From Sphingobacterium paludis (GTDB lineage: Bacteria; Bacteroidota; Bacteroidia; Sphingobacteriales; Sphingobacteriaceae), in the NCBI RefSeq assembly GCF_004364125.1, contig NZ_SNZV01000001.1:496001-560000 (forward strand): a stretch of DNA of 64,000 bases. Reading direction: 5' to 3'. Below are positions 55,924-64,000 of this stretch, piece by piece. The position numbers and the translations under genes were made by a program. Below the pieces are notes generated by a model that searched no databases, was not told the origin of the DNA, and was given only the letters and a program-made list of their open reading frames with translations. The first letter of the stretch is position 1. Every line of letters begins with the position of its first letter.

Positions 55924-56499
55924 ATGGACGTTTCACAGCATTTAGAGATGGCAGACAGAAATTCCAAATCCGTAGCAGATTTGATTAAGACCTATAGCGG
56001 TCAGCTCTTACGTTTTGTGAAAGGCAGGGTAAAGAAAGATGAGGATGCGGAAGATATTCTGCAAGAGGTTTGGGTTCAGTTCAGTCGATTGACCAACATC
56101 GACGACTTGGAAAATGTCGGCGCATGGTTATACCGGGTAACGCGAAATAAGATTACCGATAACTACCGTAAAAAGAAGGTCGAAACGTTAGACGATATGC
56201 TCGAGGGAAACGACGAGGAAAGCTTTCCCATTCGCCAGCTTTTGATCGCAGATGATTCCCAAAATCCGGAACTTAAAATGTTCAAAGATATTTTCTGGGA
56301 TGAGTTAATGAAAGCATTGGCTGAGCTTCCCGAAAAACAGCGGACTGTTTTTATCATGAACGAAATAGACGACATGACGCTGCAAGAAATTGCAGATCAG
56401 GAAAACGAGAAGCTGAAAACCATTATCAGCAGAAAAGGATACGCCGTAAAACATTTGCGTTTGCGTTTGCGGAGTTTGTACGACGAATTACACGATTAA
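55924..56499 (+). CDS. ECF-type sigma factor, second in window
   Basis: A 191-residue sigma factor with region 2 near 20-85 (RVKKDEDAEDILQEVWVQFS, WLYRVTRNKITDNYRKKK) and region 4 near 130-185 (LPEKQRTVFIMNEIDDMTLQEIAD). It lacks a FecR partner. Instead a small membrane protein follows 12 bases later, which may be its anti-sigma factor or its main target. A Met at residue 9 (55948) is an alternative start. Regulon unknown; envelope stress is a plausible guess given the Hsp20 gene nearby. Confidence 0.92.
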   Translation: MDVSQHLEMADRNSKSVADLIKTYSGQLLRFVKGRVKKDEDAEDILQEVWVQFSRLTNIDDLENVGAWLYRVTRNKITDNYRKKKVETLDDMLEGNDEESFPIRQLLIADDSQNPELKMFKDIFWDELMKALAELPEKQRTVFIMNEIDDMTLQEIADQENEKLKTIISRKGYAVKHLRLRLRSLYDELHD

Positions 56500-56511
56500 C
56501 ATATACACCAC

Positions 56512-56835
56512 ATGGGATTTACAACTAAAGGAAAAAAGAAGGGCAAATTTGTATTTGTTTTCTTTGCAATAATTCTTGGTGCCGGCCTACTGTTAGCCTT
56601 GCTACAGTTTTTATGGAATGCCTTAATGACCGATATTTTTGGATTACGGGCAATCAGCTATTGGGAGGCCTTGGGACTGTTTGTCTTATCGCGCATGTTG
56701 TTCGGACGTGGCTTTAGCAAACAAAAAAAGGGTATAAGGCAGCGCGTCGAGCACGAAGATGCAATCAGCGAAGAGGATAAAGAAAAGTTAAAAAGCGAAT
56801 GGCGCCGCCGATTTGAGGATCGTTTTAATTGCTAA
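56512..56835 (+). CDS. Small membrane protein following the sigma gene
   Basis: A 107-residue protein with a basic N-terminus, a helix (FVFVFFAIILGAGLLLALLQF), a second, weaker hydrophobic stretch (WEALGLFVLSRMLF) and a charged C-terminal tail (EEDKEKLKSEWRRRFEDRF). I recognise no named domain, though similar small proteins often follow ECF sigma genes in this group. The 12-base gap suggests co-transcription with the sigma gene, and a regulatory partner is possible. It lacks the zinc motif of ZAS anti-sigma factors. Confidence 0.75.
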   Translation: MGFTTKGKKKGKFVFVFFAIILGAGLLLALLQFLWNALMTDIFGLRAISYWEALGLFVLSRMLFGRGFSKQKKGIRQRVEHEDAISEEDKEKLKSEWRRRFEDRFNC

Positions 56836-57074
56836 TGATACGTGCTGTGAAGGGACGAAGCATTTTCGGCCCCTGACCTTAGGCGCCGCTGATAACGCGC
56901 ATAAATAAATACCGTTAAAGTTAGGCGCATTTAAAGTAAACAAGCAGCACAGGCGTCTACTTCCATAAAGGCCTTTAATAGTTTAAAATAAGAACCCGAG
57001 CATATCCAAATACGTCACTGCAGGACTCAACAAGATAGCTTCGCTGTTCACCATGATTTATTAAAATTAAAAAA
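56836..57074. other. Intergenic stretch of 239 bases
   Basis: This lies between the two small membrane-protein genes. I see no clear promoter match, hairpin with T-run or ORF in it. Confidence 0.4.
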
Positions 57075-57368
57075 ATGAAAAACAGATTCAAACACGCACT
57101 ACCCCGGTTATTGGGGGGAATGATACTCATCGGCTTGGTTGGTTTTCTACTTATAGCCATCGTCAAAATTATGCTGCTTATCGCATGCGCAGGCGCATTG
57201 GTCGCCTTGGCCATGGCCTATTTTTATAAAAAGCGATCAGTAGGTCAAAACCGTAAGTTTGCGGCCGACCATGCAGAGGCGAAGCATGTTTACGGCACGT
57301 TACATGCTATCATACCGGTGCCAGTATCTGGGCGCGCGGCTAAGCCAGCAATAATCCCTATCCGATAA
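57075..57368 (+). CDS. Small membrane protein upstream of hsp20
   Basis: A 97-residue protein with one long hydrophobic region (LLGGMILIGLVGFLLIAIVK and MLLIACAGALVALAMAYFY), which can form two helices, between basic ends. No domain recognised. It starts 22 bases before the Hsp20 gene and is probably co-transcribed with it. Confidence 0.7.
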   Translation: MKNRFKHALPRLLGGMILIGLVGFLLIAIVKIMLLIACAGALVALAMAYFYKKRSVGQNRKFAADHAEAKHVYGTLHAIIPVPVSGRAAKPAIIPIR

Positions 57369-57390
57369 CCCTTTTATTTTTTTAGCCACT

Positions 57391-57858
57391 ATGTTTAAAA
57401 GAGATCAACATATTCCCATGGATCAGCATCGGTCCAGCGTATGCAACGGAGGATTCCGTGAGCGATTGGAAAGAATACAGAAGCATTTATTTGATATGCA
57501 CGCTACAGCAGGAGATCGGACACCGCCGATGGCGAAATCTGAAGTACCTGTTAATATTCTCGAGCACCCGGAATATTTCGAAGTCCAGTTATTTGCTGCG
57601 GGCCGAAAAAAGGAACTTTTCACGGTAGCTATCGAGAATGCTACCTTGTATTTGTCGTACGATGAGCCTACCGACAGCGATCCACTCCATTTCAGTTACC
57701 AGGAATATGCAGCATCTTCCTTCCGCCGCGCCTTTAAGCTGGACGAACACATGCTGACCGACAACGTTCAGGCAAGTTTCGAGGAAGGTGTATTGACTGT
57801 CATCTTACCTAAAAACCCCGAAGCGATAAAGCCTGCGAGGGTAGTGACGATAGATTAG
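57391..57858 (+). CDS. Hsp20/alpha-crystallin small heat-shock protein
   Basis: A 155-residue ATP-independent chaperone. The alpha-crystallin domain covers about 50-150: VNILEHPEYFEVQLFAAGRK, FRRAFKLDEHMLTDNVQASF and the closing GVLTVILPKNPE. The N-terminal arm is polar, and there is no C-terminal IXI motif that I can see, so oligomer packing may differ from classic members. It is preceded by a small membrane-protein gene and followed by a terminator. Confidence 0.85.
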   Translation: MFKRDQHIPMDQHRSSVCNGGFRERLERIQKHLFDMHATAGDRTPPMAKSEVPVNILEHPEYFEVQLFAAGRKKELFTVAIENATLYLSYDEPTDSDPLHFSYQEYAASSFRRAFKLDEHMLTDNVQASFEEGVLTVILPKNPEAIKPARVVTID

Positions 57859-57882
57859 ACGGTATTCCCTTTGTATTCATTG

Positions 57883-57908
57883 AGCAACCTTCGGGTTGCT
57901 TTTTTTTA
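57883..57908 (+). terminator. Intrinsic terminator of hsp20
   Basis: AGCAACC-TTC-GGGTTGCT (57883-57900) followed by T7. A textbook stem 25 bases after the stop codon. Confidence 0.92.
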
Positions 57909-57978
57909 TTTGTGCGCTGGGCAGGTTCCGCTTATCCTGCTCACAAATCGGGGAACTACCTTTGATGAAACTTTTTAT

Positions 57979-58026
57979 GTAATTTAATTATACTAATTCT
58001 AAATAACAAAAGTTTGTTTATATTTG
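57979..58026 (+). promoter_or_regulatory. Promoter of the DUF4198-PepSY operon with operator-like sequence
   Basis: TATATTTG (58019-58026) is an exact -7 box. Over the expected -33 region lies an AT-rich near-palindrome (57979-58004). Its minus-strand reading TTATTTAGAATTAGTATAAT matches about three quarters of the sequence between the peroxidase and TonB receptor genes at 43.4 kb, in the same position relative to the promoter. Iron control by a Fur-like protein is an inference. Confidence 0.55.
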
Positions 58027-58110
58027 CCCAAACAAACCGCAGATTGTTGCCCTTTGGTACGGGGGACGATCCGGGAGTTAAGCGCATTTTAATACGTTAA
58101 ATTACATACA

Positions 58111-58821
58111 ATGAAATCATTACCTTATTTATTTCTTGCTTTTATTGCACTCGTGTTAGGCACACAACAGGCTTCAGCCCATGCTATTTGGTTGGAAAGC
58201 TCCGCAAAAGCTACGAAAGGACAGGCCCAAGAAGTCCGTGTGTATTACGGCGAGTATGCCACGGGCGAATTGGAAAAGATAGCTGCCTGGTATTCCGATC
58301 TAAAAGCATTGGAAGTCATAGTCGTGAAACCTGATCAATCCGAAGAAAAATTAACCTTGCAGGATAAAGGTGACCATTTCGTATCCAGCTTTACGCCAAC
58401 GGAAGATGGTGTTTATCTTATCTACACCTCGCATCCTACCAAAGATCTGGGCGGAAAAACGCGCTATGAGTTTACTTCGCAAATTGCCGTTCAAGCGGGC
58501 AAGTCGAGCGCGGTAGCAAAAAGTAAGCTGCCCTACCAACTTACTGTAGGTACCGATGCGCCAAAAAAAGGCGGTAAAGTAGCACTCCATGTTACACATA
58601 ATGGTCAGCCGGTGAAGGATCAGGATGTATTATTGATGTCCGAAGCAGGTTGGTCAAAAACTTTTAAAACAAATGCCGAAGGCATTGCGCTGGTTGATGT
58701 ACTTTGGTCAGGAAAGTATGTGGCAGAATTTGGTCACAGCGAGGAGGTGAAAGGTACTTGGCATGGACAGGAATATACCGCGACTTGGCAAGGACTTACA
58801 ACAAGTTTTTTAGTCAAGTAA
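58111..58821 (+). CDS. DUF4198 periplasmic protein
   Basis: A 236-residue exported protein with a signal peptide (YLFLAFIALVLGTQQASA) followed by HAIWLESSAKATKGQAQEVRVYYGEYATGE, the DUF4198 start. The rest is two Ig-like beta-sandwiches, the second with GGKVALHVTHNGQPVKDQDVLL. Many DUF4198 genes lie in cobalt, nickel or iron transport loci. Here it heads an operon with DUF3325, DUF3649 and PepSY genes, which fits iron or siderophore handling in the periplasm. Confidence 0.88.
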   Translation: MKSLPYLFLAFIALVLGTQQASAHAIWLESSAKATKGQAQEVRVYYGEYATGELEKIAAWYSDLKALEVIVVKPDQSEEKLTLQDKGDHFVSSFTPTEDGVYLIYTSHPTKDLGGKTRYEFTSQIAVQAGKSSAVAKSKLPYQLTVGTDAPKKGGKVALHVTHNGQPVKDQDVLLMSEAGWSKTFKTNAEGIALVDVLWSGKYVAEFGHSEEVKGTWHGQEYTATWQGLTTSFLVK

Positions 58822-58836
58822 GCAAGAGAACTATGG

Positions 58837-58875
58837 GTATGTTGTGCCGGAACCGCACGTTACGGCACAACATAC
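58837..58875 (+). terminator. Intercistronic hairpin after DUF4198
   Basis: Perfect 13-base arms GTATGTTGTGCCG (58837-58849) and complement (58863-58875), without a T-run. It separates the DUF4198 gene from the three membrane-protein genes and may attenuate or process the message. Confidence 0.6.
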
Positions 58876-58928
58876 GCTAGCACCTATTTATCTACATCCG
58901 TTACAGCGAACCCTGATAGCTCCACGTT

Positions 58929-59258
58929 ATGTTTACCTTTATCATCCTTATTTTTTTCGCAGGCTTCCTTTGCCTGATGAACACGTCCAAGCGGATCAGC
59001 TGGCCGGAGAAGCATCCTTACCTGCTACGCATGAGTACGCAACTAGGCGCCTGTCGGCTTGTTACAGGAATCCTGTTTGCACTGGCTACGTTGCTAAGTA
59101 TATTGTTATTAGGCATTGGGAGCGGAATTTTTAGTGCAATCGTTATGCTGATGGCCGTTGGCTGCGTTTGCGTGCTTTTTTTTCCGTTTCGGTATATCAG
59201 CCGTATCGGAATTGCTTCCCTATTCTTTATCAGTCTATTGTTCGAACTGCTGTTTTAA
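58929..59258 (+). CDS. DUF3325 membrane protein
   Basis: A 109-residue inner-membrane protein with three to four helices. FTFIILIFFAGFLCLMNTSKR and, after a short loop, RLVTGILFALATLLSILLLGIG are followed by two more hydrophobic stretches. Length, helix pattern and the position next to DUF3649 and PepSY genes identify DUF3325, a family found in siderophore-uptake operons. It ends 3 bases before the next gene. Confidence 0.82.
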   Translation: MFTFIILIFFAGFLCLMNTSKRISWPEKHPYLLRMSTQLGACRLVTGILFALATLLSILLLGIGSGIFSAIVMLMAVGCVCVLFFPFRYISRIGIASLFFISLLFELLF

Positions 59259-59261
59259 GCC

Positions 59262-59561
59262 ATGCCAGCAAATAAAAAATACTTAACGAAGTCGCCTTTT
59301 CTACGCCTCAGTAAAATACTGGCAGGCACATGTGGTGGATACACCGTCATGATTAGCTTTCATCTCGCTATGTCCACATTTTTACCCAAAGATGCTGTAG
59401 TCGTAACATCGTTCATTCTCGGTTATGTCATGTGGGCATTTTTGTTGCTATGGGCGTTTGTGGCTAAAAACGTATGGCGTGTATGGCTCACCTACATCGT
59501 CCTTACGCTGCTCTTTTTAATACCTTATTTGTGCACCACAAATTTTAATTATGGATCCTAG
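59262..59561 (+). CDS. DUF3649-like membrane protein
   Basis: A 99-residue inner-membrane protein with about three helices (LAGTCGGYTVMISFHLAMST, FILGYVMWAFLLLWAFVAKN, WLTYIVLTLLFLIPYL). The short polar N-terminus, the AGTCGGY motif in the first helix and location between DUF3325 and PepSY genes fit DUF3649. The end overlaps the PepSY gene by 11 bases, so translation is coupled. Confidence 0.78.
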   Translation: MPANKKYLTKSPFLRLSKILAGTCGGYTVMISFHLAMSTFLPKDAVVVTSFILGYVMWAFLLLWAFVAKNVWRVWLTYIVLTLLFLIPYLCTTNFNYGS

Positions 59562-61185
59562 AAAATATAATATCTATTTCCATACGCATACCATCAGCGG
59601 CATCATCATCGCTGCACTTCTCTATGTTATTTTTTTTGCCGGTTCCTTCTCTTTCTTCAAAGATAATATTACCGCTTGGCAAAAAGGGAAATCGACCAAG
59701 GCGGAACCGATATCGGCTGATTACAATTATCTGTTAGACTCACTCGGCAAGCAGTATGATCTGCGCGGTCGCAATATTGATTTCTTTTACCTCAAGCAAG
59801 CGCAAGGTGCTTACGTAAGTATGAGCACTTCGCAAGATACCATCATCAGCAAACCGAAAGCTACCGCGAAAAAAGAAGGTAGAAGAGGGCGAGGTGCTGC
59901 GAATGAGGATGCTGCGTATTTCTTGTATTACTTTGCTGATAAAACGCCGACGTCCTATGCGGAAGGGTACGACATGGGTGAGTTTCTGTATCGTTTGCAC
60001 TTCCTCGCGCAATTAAACCAGTTGCCCATTCATATCGGTACACCATTTGGCTATTTGCTGGCTGGTATTGTATCATTCCTATTTCTGTTTGCGCTGATTA
60101 CCGGCCTATTTCTTCATTGGGAGAAAATCAAGACGAATTTCTTCCTCTTCCGACCATTTAGTAAGTGGAAAACCGTCTGGACAGATATGCACACCGCCCT
60201 CGGGGTTATTGGCTTTCCGTTTCAATTCGTATTCGCGGTTACAGGCATCGTTCTTATCGTCAATTTTGTGCTTATTGCTCCGTTCAGCAAATTGTTGTAT
60301 GAAGGAAATGAGGAACAGATCTATGAAGATATGTTGTTCAATAAAAATATCAAGGTTGACTACACCTACACTCCACTGGATAGTCCATTCGATCTGAATA
60401 CTTTTGTGGCGAAATGGGAGTCTACCTGGCCGAACGCGACGATCTCGCGTATGTACATCCGCAATTTTCTGGATAAAAGCATGCAGATAGGGGTTGAATT
60501 CAAACCGAAATCATCCGCTGCCTTCTCTGGCTCGGGCTACGCCTTGCAGGACATTGCTTCAGGGAAGGTCCTTTCTTATAAATCTCCTACTGACGATGGT
60601 ACGTATGTCGACGGTGTAAAAAGTCTAATCTACCATTTGCACTTTGGTGATTTCGGGGGCAAGCCTTTGCAAATTGTATTCTTTATATTGGGGCTAATGG
60701 GCTGTATGGTCATCATATCAGGCATCGTCATTTGGTTGGTTGCGCGGGATAAAACCAATGTGCCTCTTTACAAACGTAGATTTAATTTCTGGGCGTCGAA
60801 TTTCTTTTTGGCCGGATGTCTCAGTATGCTGCCCGTCACAGCATTTACCTTCGTGATGCTCAAGGTGGTGCCCGTGATCAATCAATCGGTTATTTACCAG
60901 CTGTATTTCTATAGCTGGCTTCTGTTGGGCATTTATCTGATGGCGTTGCGCAACCTCGCGCGTATGAATCGGCATGTACTCGTGCTTTCCATCATCACCT
61001 GTTTCGCCGTGCCGATCGCAAATGGGATGCGTACAGGCCTTTGGTTGTGGAATACCTGGCGGATGGGTGCAACAGACATCTTTTTTATTGACATCTTATT
61101 CATCGTATTGTCGATCTGTTGCCTCTACGCCTTTCTCAAAATGAAAAAGCAGGCTAAGCCATTTCAGGTGTTGGCAAAGAAATAA
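59551..61185 (+). CDS. PepSY-associated transmembrane protein (putative siderophore-iron reductase)
   Basis: A 544-residue inner-membrane protein. The first helix has HTHTISGIIIAALLYVIFFAG, with paired histidines. Further helices include LFALITGLFLHWEKI and DMHTALGVIGFPFQFVFAVTG, again with membrane His residues that could bind haem. Two periplasmic PepSY-like loops lie between, and a last bundle of four helices follows. Related proteins such as XusC or FsrB reduce ferric siderophores or take part in iron release. It is the last gene of the DUF4198 operon, followed by a terminator. Confidence 0.9.
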   Translation: MDPRKYNIYFHTHTISGIIIAALLYVIFFAGSFSFFKDNITAWQKGKSTKAEPISADYNYLLDSLGKQYDLRGRNIDFFYLKQAQGAYVSMSTSQDTIISKPKATAKKEGRRGRGAANEDAAYFLYYFADKTPTSYAEGYDMGEFLYRLHFLAQLNQLPIHIGTPFGYLLAGIVSFLFLFALITGLFLHWEKIKTNFFLFRPFSKWKTVWTDMHTALGVIGFPFQFVFAVTGIVLIVNFVLIAPFSKLLYEGNEEQIYEDMLFNKNIKVDYTYTPLDSPFDLNTFVAKWESTWPNATISRMYIRNFLDKSMQIGVEFKPKSSAAFSGSGYALQDIASGKVLSYKSPTDDGTYVDGVKSLIYHLHFGDFGGKPLQIVFFILGLMGCMVIISGIVIWLVARDKTNVPLYKRRFNFWASNFFLAGCLSMLPVTAFTFVMLKVVPVINQSVIYQLYFYSWLLLGIYLMALRNLARMNRHVLVLSIITCFAVPIANGMRTGLWLWNTWRMGATDIFFIDILFIVLSICCLYAFLKMKKQAKPFQVLAKK

Positions 61186-61210
61186 TGGTCTCGCCTTTTA
61201 GCGCGCCTAT

Positions 61211-61246
61211 CGCATCTGCAAAAACCATAGCAGATGCGTTTTTTTT
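61211..61246 (+). terminator. Terminator of the PepSY operon
   Basis: CGCATCTGC (61211-61219) pairs perfectly with GCAGATGCG (61230-61238), followed by T8. Confidence 0.92.
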
Positions 61247-61352
61247 ATGGGTGCGATGAATGGGTATGGGTAACGATAAAGGGCAGCCCGCACCTTGGTG
61301 AACTAAACGTTTTACTGCGTTTGCTTGTTCATCAAGAAAATAAGTACATATT

Positions 61353-61541
61353 ATGGAACAAGTCACAGTAACGACAGAGAGAGGTATAGAAAAAACCACG
61401 AAGTTGAAGAACGGCGATGAGCTGCTGGAGATAGCGGCTTTGGAAAGTATAGATCAGTTGGAAAACCAAAGTATAGCCTACTACATCAACCACGAAGCTG
61501 TTGATCAACAGGCATACAGAGCGCGCTTGCGAGAGGGGTAG
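61353..61541 (+). CDS. Small acidic hypothetical protein
   Basis: A 62-residue protein, MEQVTVTTERGIEKTTKLKN at the start, then helical GDELLEIAALESIDQLENQS and a charged end YRARLREG. No domain recognised. Codon use is like its neighbours and it has a clean ATG between a terminator and the DUF808 gene, so it may be a real small gene. Confidence 0.55.
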   Translation: MEQVTVTTERGIEKTTKLKNGDELLEIAALESIDQLENQSIAYYINHEAVDQQAYRARLREG

Positions 61542-61664
61542 ACTTACCTTGTTCAAAGGGTTTTTCATCCGCCTCCTGTTCGGTGTCTACAAATCGATTA
61601 AGCTATTGTTTGGTCGATGGGAATTCGATAATATTTTATATTTTTAGCGCGTAAATAACTATAC

Positions 61665-62534
61665 ATGGCATCAGGGATTTTTGCAATTTTCGACGATATT
61701 GCAGCTTTAATGGACGATGTTGCGGTAGCCAGTAAGGTGGCTACGCAAAAAACAGCAGGAATTCTTGGCGACGACTTGGCGGTTAACGCCGAAAAAGCGA
61801 CAGGATTTCTCTCTTCGAGGGAGCTTCCCGTTCTCTGGGCGATCACAAAAGGATCCCTTTTAAATAAGGTCATTATTGTACCCATTGCGCTTTTGCTCAA
61901 CGTTTTCTTTCCTATTGCCATTACGGTTATCCTGATTTTAGGGGGATTCTATTTGGCGTATGAAGGCGTTGAAAAAATAATCGAATATATCTTTCATCGG
62001 TCCAAGACCGGCGAAGAAGTGATCGAGGAGCGCAAGGAGAATGGTACAGACCTCGAAAATGCCAAGATCAAGTCAGCCGTCATGACTGATTTTATTCTGT
62101 CCGTAGAAATTGTGATTATCGCATTAGGTACGGTGCTGGATCGCACGCTTACTGTGCAAATTTTGACGGTATCTGTGGTTGCACTTGTTGCTACGGTAGG
62201 CGTTTATGGGATAGTTGCTTTGATTGTGCGGATGGATGATGCCGGGTATGCGCTGATCAAAAAATCCGACGATAAGGGCTTTTGGTCAAAATTAGGTCAC
62301 CTGCTGGTGAAGTCGCTTCCCATCATTATCAAATCATTGGCTGTCATTGGTACGGTGGCTTTGATATTGGTATCTGGTGGTATTTTCGTACATAATATTG
62401 CCTTTTTCCATGATCTGATGCCCGGCCTCCCGTCTATTGTAAAAGAAATAGGCATAGGTCTGCTCGCAGGGCTAGCGGTTGTCGCGGTAGTCAGCATCTT
62501 TAAAAAGCTATTTAATGGTCGTCCTACAAGGTAG
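61665..62534 (+). CDS. DUF808 (YedI-like) inner-membrane protein
   Basis: A 289-residue protein. The N-terminus ASGIFAIFDDIAALMDDVAV, followed by ASKVATQKTAGILGDDLAVN, is the DUF808 signature. About seven hydrophobic helices follow, including LNVFFPIAITVILILGGFYLAYEGVEKI. Length agrees with YedI (about 305). Function is unknown. It stands alone 123 bases after the small ORF. Confidence 0.92.
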   Translation: MASGIFAIFDDIAALMDDVAVASKVATQKTAGILGDDLAVNAEKATGFLSSRELPVLWAITKGSLLNKVIIVPIALLLNVFFPIAITVILILGGFYLAYEGVEKIIEYIFHRSKTGEEVIEERKENGTDLENAKIKSAVMTDFILSVEIVIIALGTVLDRTLTVQILTVSVVALVATVGVYGIVALIVRMDDAGYALIKKSDDKGFWSKLGHLLVKSLPIIIKSLAVIGTVALILVSGGIFVHNIAFFHDLMPGLPSIVKEIGIGLLAGLAVVAVVSIFKKLFNGRPTR

Positions 62535-62755
62535 GGCATAAAATGCTTCTGCATGTAAAAAGCATGGGCGGTTAAACGGGAGAAGTGATCGTGCATGGTG
62601 AATCGGTTGAACGGCAGGCTGCTCATTGCTTATGGAGTTGCTGATGCGGTGTCGATGATCTCCTGCGTCTTTCTTGCGAAAAAAAACATCGAAATAAGCT
62701 GAGGCCCTAGCCTTACGGTTTTAACCTGTTCTTACTATTGCTTGCTTATATTTGA

Positions 62756-63931
62756 ATGATGAAAGAAAACAGAGTAAAAAGTGCGGTGGTTTTGAAAGAG
62801 GTTGTAGACGATTCCCATAAATTCAAGCCGCTTCCATCGCCTACCGGCCCATACCCGTATAGGCTGGGTCTGGAAGCCGTAATAGCGGATGCGGCGGATA
62901 CGTTTAAGGATAAAATTTCGTTCCATATGCTTGGCGATACAGGAAGCCCAAGATACTCTTCATTTCAAGCTGTGGTTGCTCATATTTTAAACGGACAGAG
63001 TAACCGGGAGGTACATGCCGAGAACACGCCAGCTTTTCTATATCACCTTGGCGATATTGTATACAACCATGGCGAAGCATCGGCTTACCCTAAACAATTT
63101 TTAGAGCCATATGAACGCTACGAGGCGCCTATCTTTGCGATTGCCGGCAATCATGACGGCGATATCAATCCCGAGAGTGAACAACCTTACGAGAGTTTAG
63201 CGGCATTTATGGATGTCTTTTGCGATACGGAACGTAGGCTCATCGCCTTTGGGAATGGAAGTGTCCGTGAAAGCATGATCCAACCGCATGTGTATTGGAC
63301 ATTGGAAACGCCGACTGCTCGTTTTATTGGTCTTTATCCCAACACGCCAAAGCACGGCGTAATCGATGCCGAACAACGGGCTTGGTTTATCGACGAGCTC
63401 AAACATGCCCGCAACTACCGTGACGAGCAAGCGATCATCGTTTGTATACATCACGCTCCATTTTCCGCCGATACGAATCACGGCTCCAGTGTGAAGATGA
63501 TAGACTTTTTGGAAAGTGCATTTAAGGAAGCTGATACTCGGCCCGACATCGTGTTCAGCGGACATGTGCACAACTATCAGCGCTTTTCCCGCACCTATAA
63601 CGATGGGCAAACCGTACCCTTTATTGTAGCAGGTGCGGGCGGCTATGTAGATCTGCATCGTGTGGCAACGACCGATGACCAATTCGTCGAAGACATTCAG
63701 GTCAAAGAGGGGACGATTTCGCTAACATCTTTTTGCGAAGATCGGTATGGGTTCCTGAAAGTAAGTGTCGAGCGCTCGGCGGATGGATTACTTATACACG
63801 GCGAGTACTACATACTGCCCGAAGCAGTAAAAGATTTGCAAAGCGTAGCGCCATCCCTATTTGATCGGTTTTCTGTGGTAATCAATCGGGATGCGCAAAC
63901 ATCGGACGTCGTTTCTGAATATAGAGCATAG
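62756..63931 (+). CDS. Calcineurin-like metallophosphoesterase
   Basis: A 391-residue phosphoesterase with the full metal-binding set: HMLGDTGSPRYSS near 58 (first Asp), LYHLGDIVYNHGEAS near 97, IAGNHDGDIN near 126, VCIHHAPFSADT near 225 and VFSGHVHNYQRFSR near 263. The early GDTG motif in place of a D-x-H start is a variant of the usual first motif. There is no signal peptide, so it is cytosolic. Substrate unknown. ATG codons at 62756 and 62759 are equivalent. Confidence 0.88.
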   Translation: MMKENRVKSAVVLKEVVDDSHKFKPLPSPTGPYPYRLGLEAVIADAADTFKDKISFHMLGDTGSPRYSSFQAVVAHILNGQSNREVHAENTPAFLYHLGDIVYNHGEASAYPKQFLEPYERYEAPIFAIAGNHDGDINPESEQPYESLAAFMDVFCDTERRLIAFGNGSVRESMIQPHVYWTLETPTARFIGLYPNTPKHGVIDAEQRAWFIDELKHARNYRDEQAIIVCIHHAPFSADTNHGSSVKMIDFLESAFKEADTRPDIVFSGHVHNYQRFSRTYNDGQTVPFIVAGAGGYVDLHRVATTDDQFVEDIQVKEGTISLTSFCEDRYGFLKVSVERSADGLLIHGEYYILPEAVKDLQSVAPSLFDRFSVVINRDAQTSDVVSEYRA

Positions 63932-64000
63932 CTTGAGTTACCTTATTTAAATTAGTATATTTTAAGGCTGTAATAAGGGTTGGATGGTTTTCCAAACATT

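Noticed and set aside
58844..59134. Open frame of 96 codons on the plus strand
   Set aside because: It begins inside a hairpin and overlaps most of the DUF3325 gene in another frame. DUF3325 has the expected membrane pattern and context.

Overview
This window comes from a chromosome of the Bacteroidota, most likely family Sphingobacteriaceae (Sphingobacterium or a close relative). The evidence is a SusC/SusD polysaccharide-utilisation locus (PUL) run by an ECF sigma/FecR pair, DUF1573, DUF4876, DUF6850 and BT_3987-type proteins, a cysteine glutathione peroxidase, and repeated matches to the Bacteroidota promoter (-33 TTTG or TTG, about 19-21 bases, -7 TAnnTTTG). Shine-Dalgarno sequences are scarce. 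I see no prophage, transposase or CRISPR array.

Layout. 1-4.5 kb: partial DUF1573 gene, then kdsD, recQ and kdsA (Kdo synthesis and DNA repair). 4.5-7.8 kb: DoxX-like protein, GH3-type acyl-adenylating enzyme, an acidic low-complexity protein and DUF2200. 7.9-18.7 kb: a compact glycan PUL (sigma, FecR, SusC, SusD, GH18 endoglycosidase, two surface glycan-binding lipoproteins), probably for N-glycan capture. 18.9-22.9 kb: three-gene envelope operon of unknown function. 23-26 kb: orphan LuxR-type response regulator and a BetT-like BCCT transporter. 26.4-29.5 kb: homoserine dehydrogenase and O-acetylhomoserine sulfhydrylase behind a SAM-I riboswitch with a very good promoter. 29.6-30 kb: three tandem tRNA-Phe genes. 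30-34.2 kb: mnmA, then the minus-strand glycolytic operon pfkA, BadF-type kinase, gap. 34.3-41.5 kb: Nudix-type regulator, then TetR and an RND efflux operon. 41.6-49.2 kb: cupin, then a putative iron locus (di-haem peroxidase divergent from TonB receptor, DUF4876, DUF6850). 49.4-54.9 kb: oxidoreductase, glutathione peroxidase, NYN/LOTUS protein, a small ORF apparently without a normal start codon, AI-2E-type permease, two small membrane paralogues and pterin dehydratase. 55-58 kb: candidate small RNA, OsmC, second ECF sigma, membrane proteins and Hsp20. 58-61.2 kb: a second putative iron operon (DUF4198, DUF3325, DUF3649, PepSY). 61.3-64 kb: small ORF, DUF808 and a phosphoesterase.

The most interesting material is non-coding. 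A roughly 66-nt transcription unit on the minus strand at 54988-55053 has a full promoter and a strong terminator but no ORF. Its core sequence recurs next to hairpins at 23.9 and 55.2 kb. Its promoter carries a palindrome, GTGTA-N5-TACAC, that recurs with one base changed in the pfkA promoter beside the Nudix-type regulator. The two putative iron loci share an AT-rich operator-like sequence over their -33 regions.
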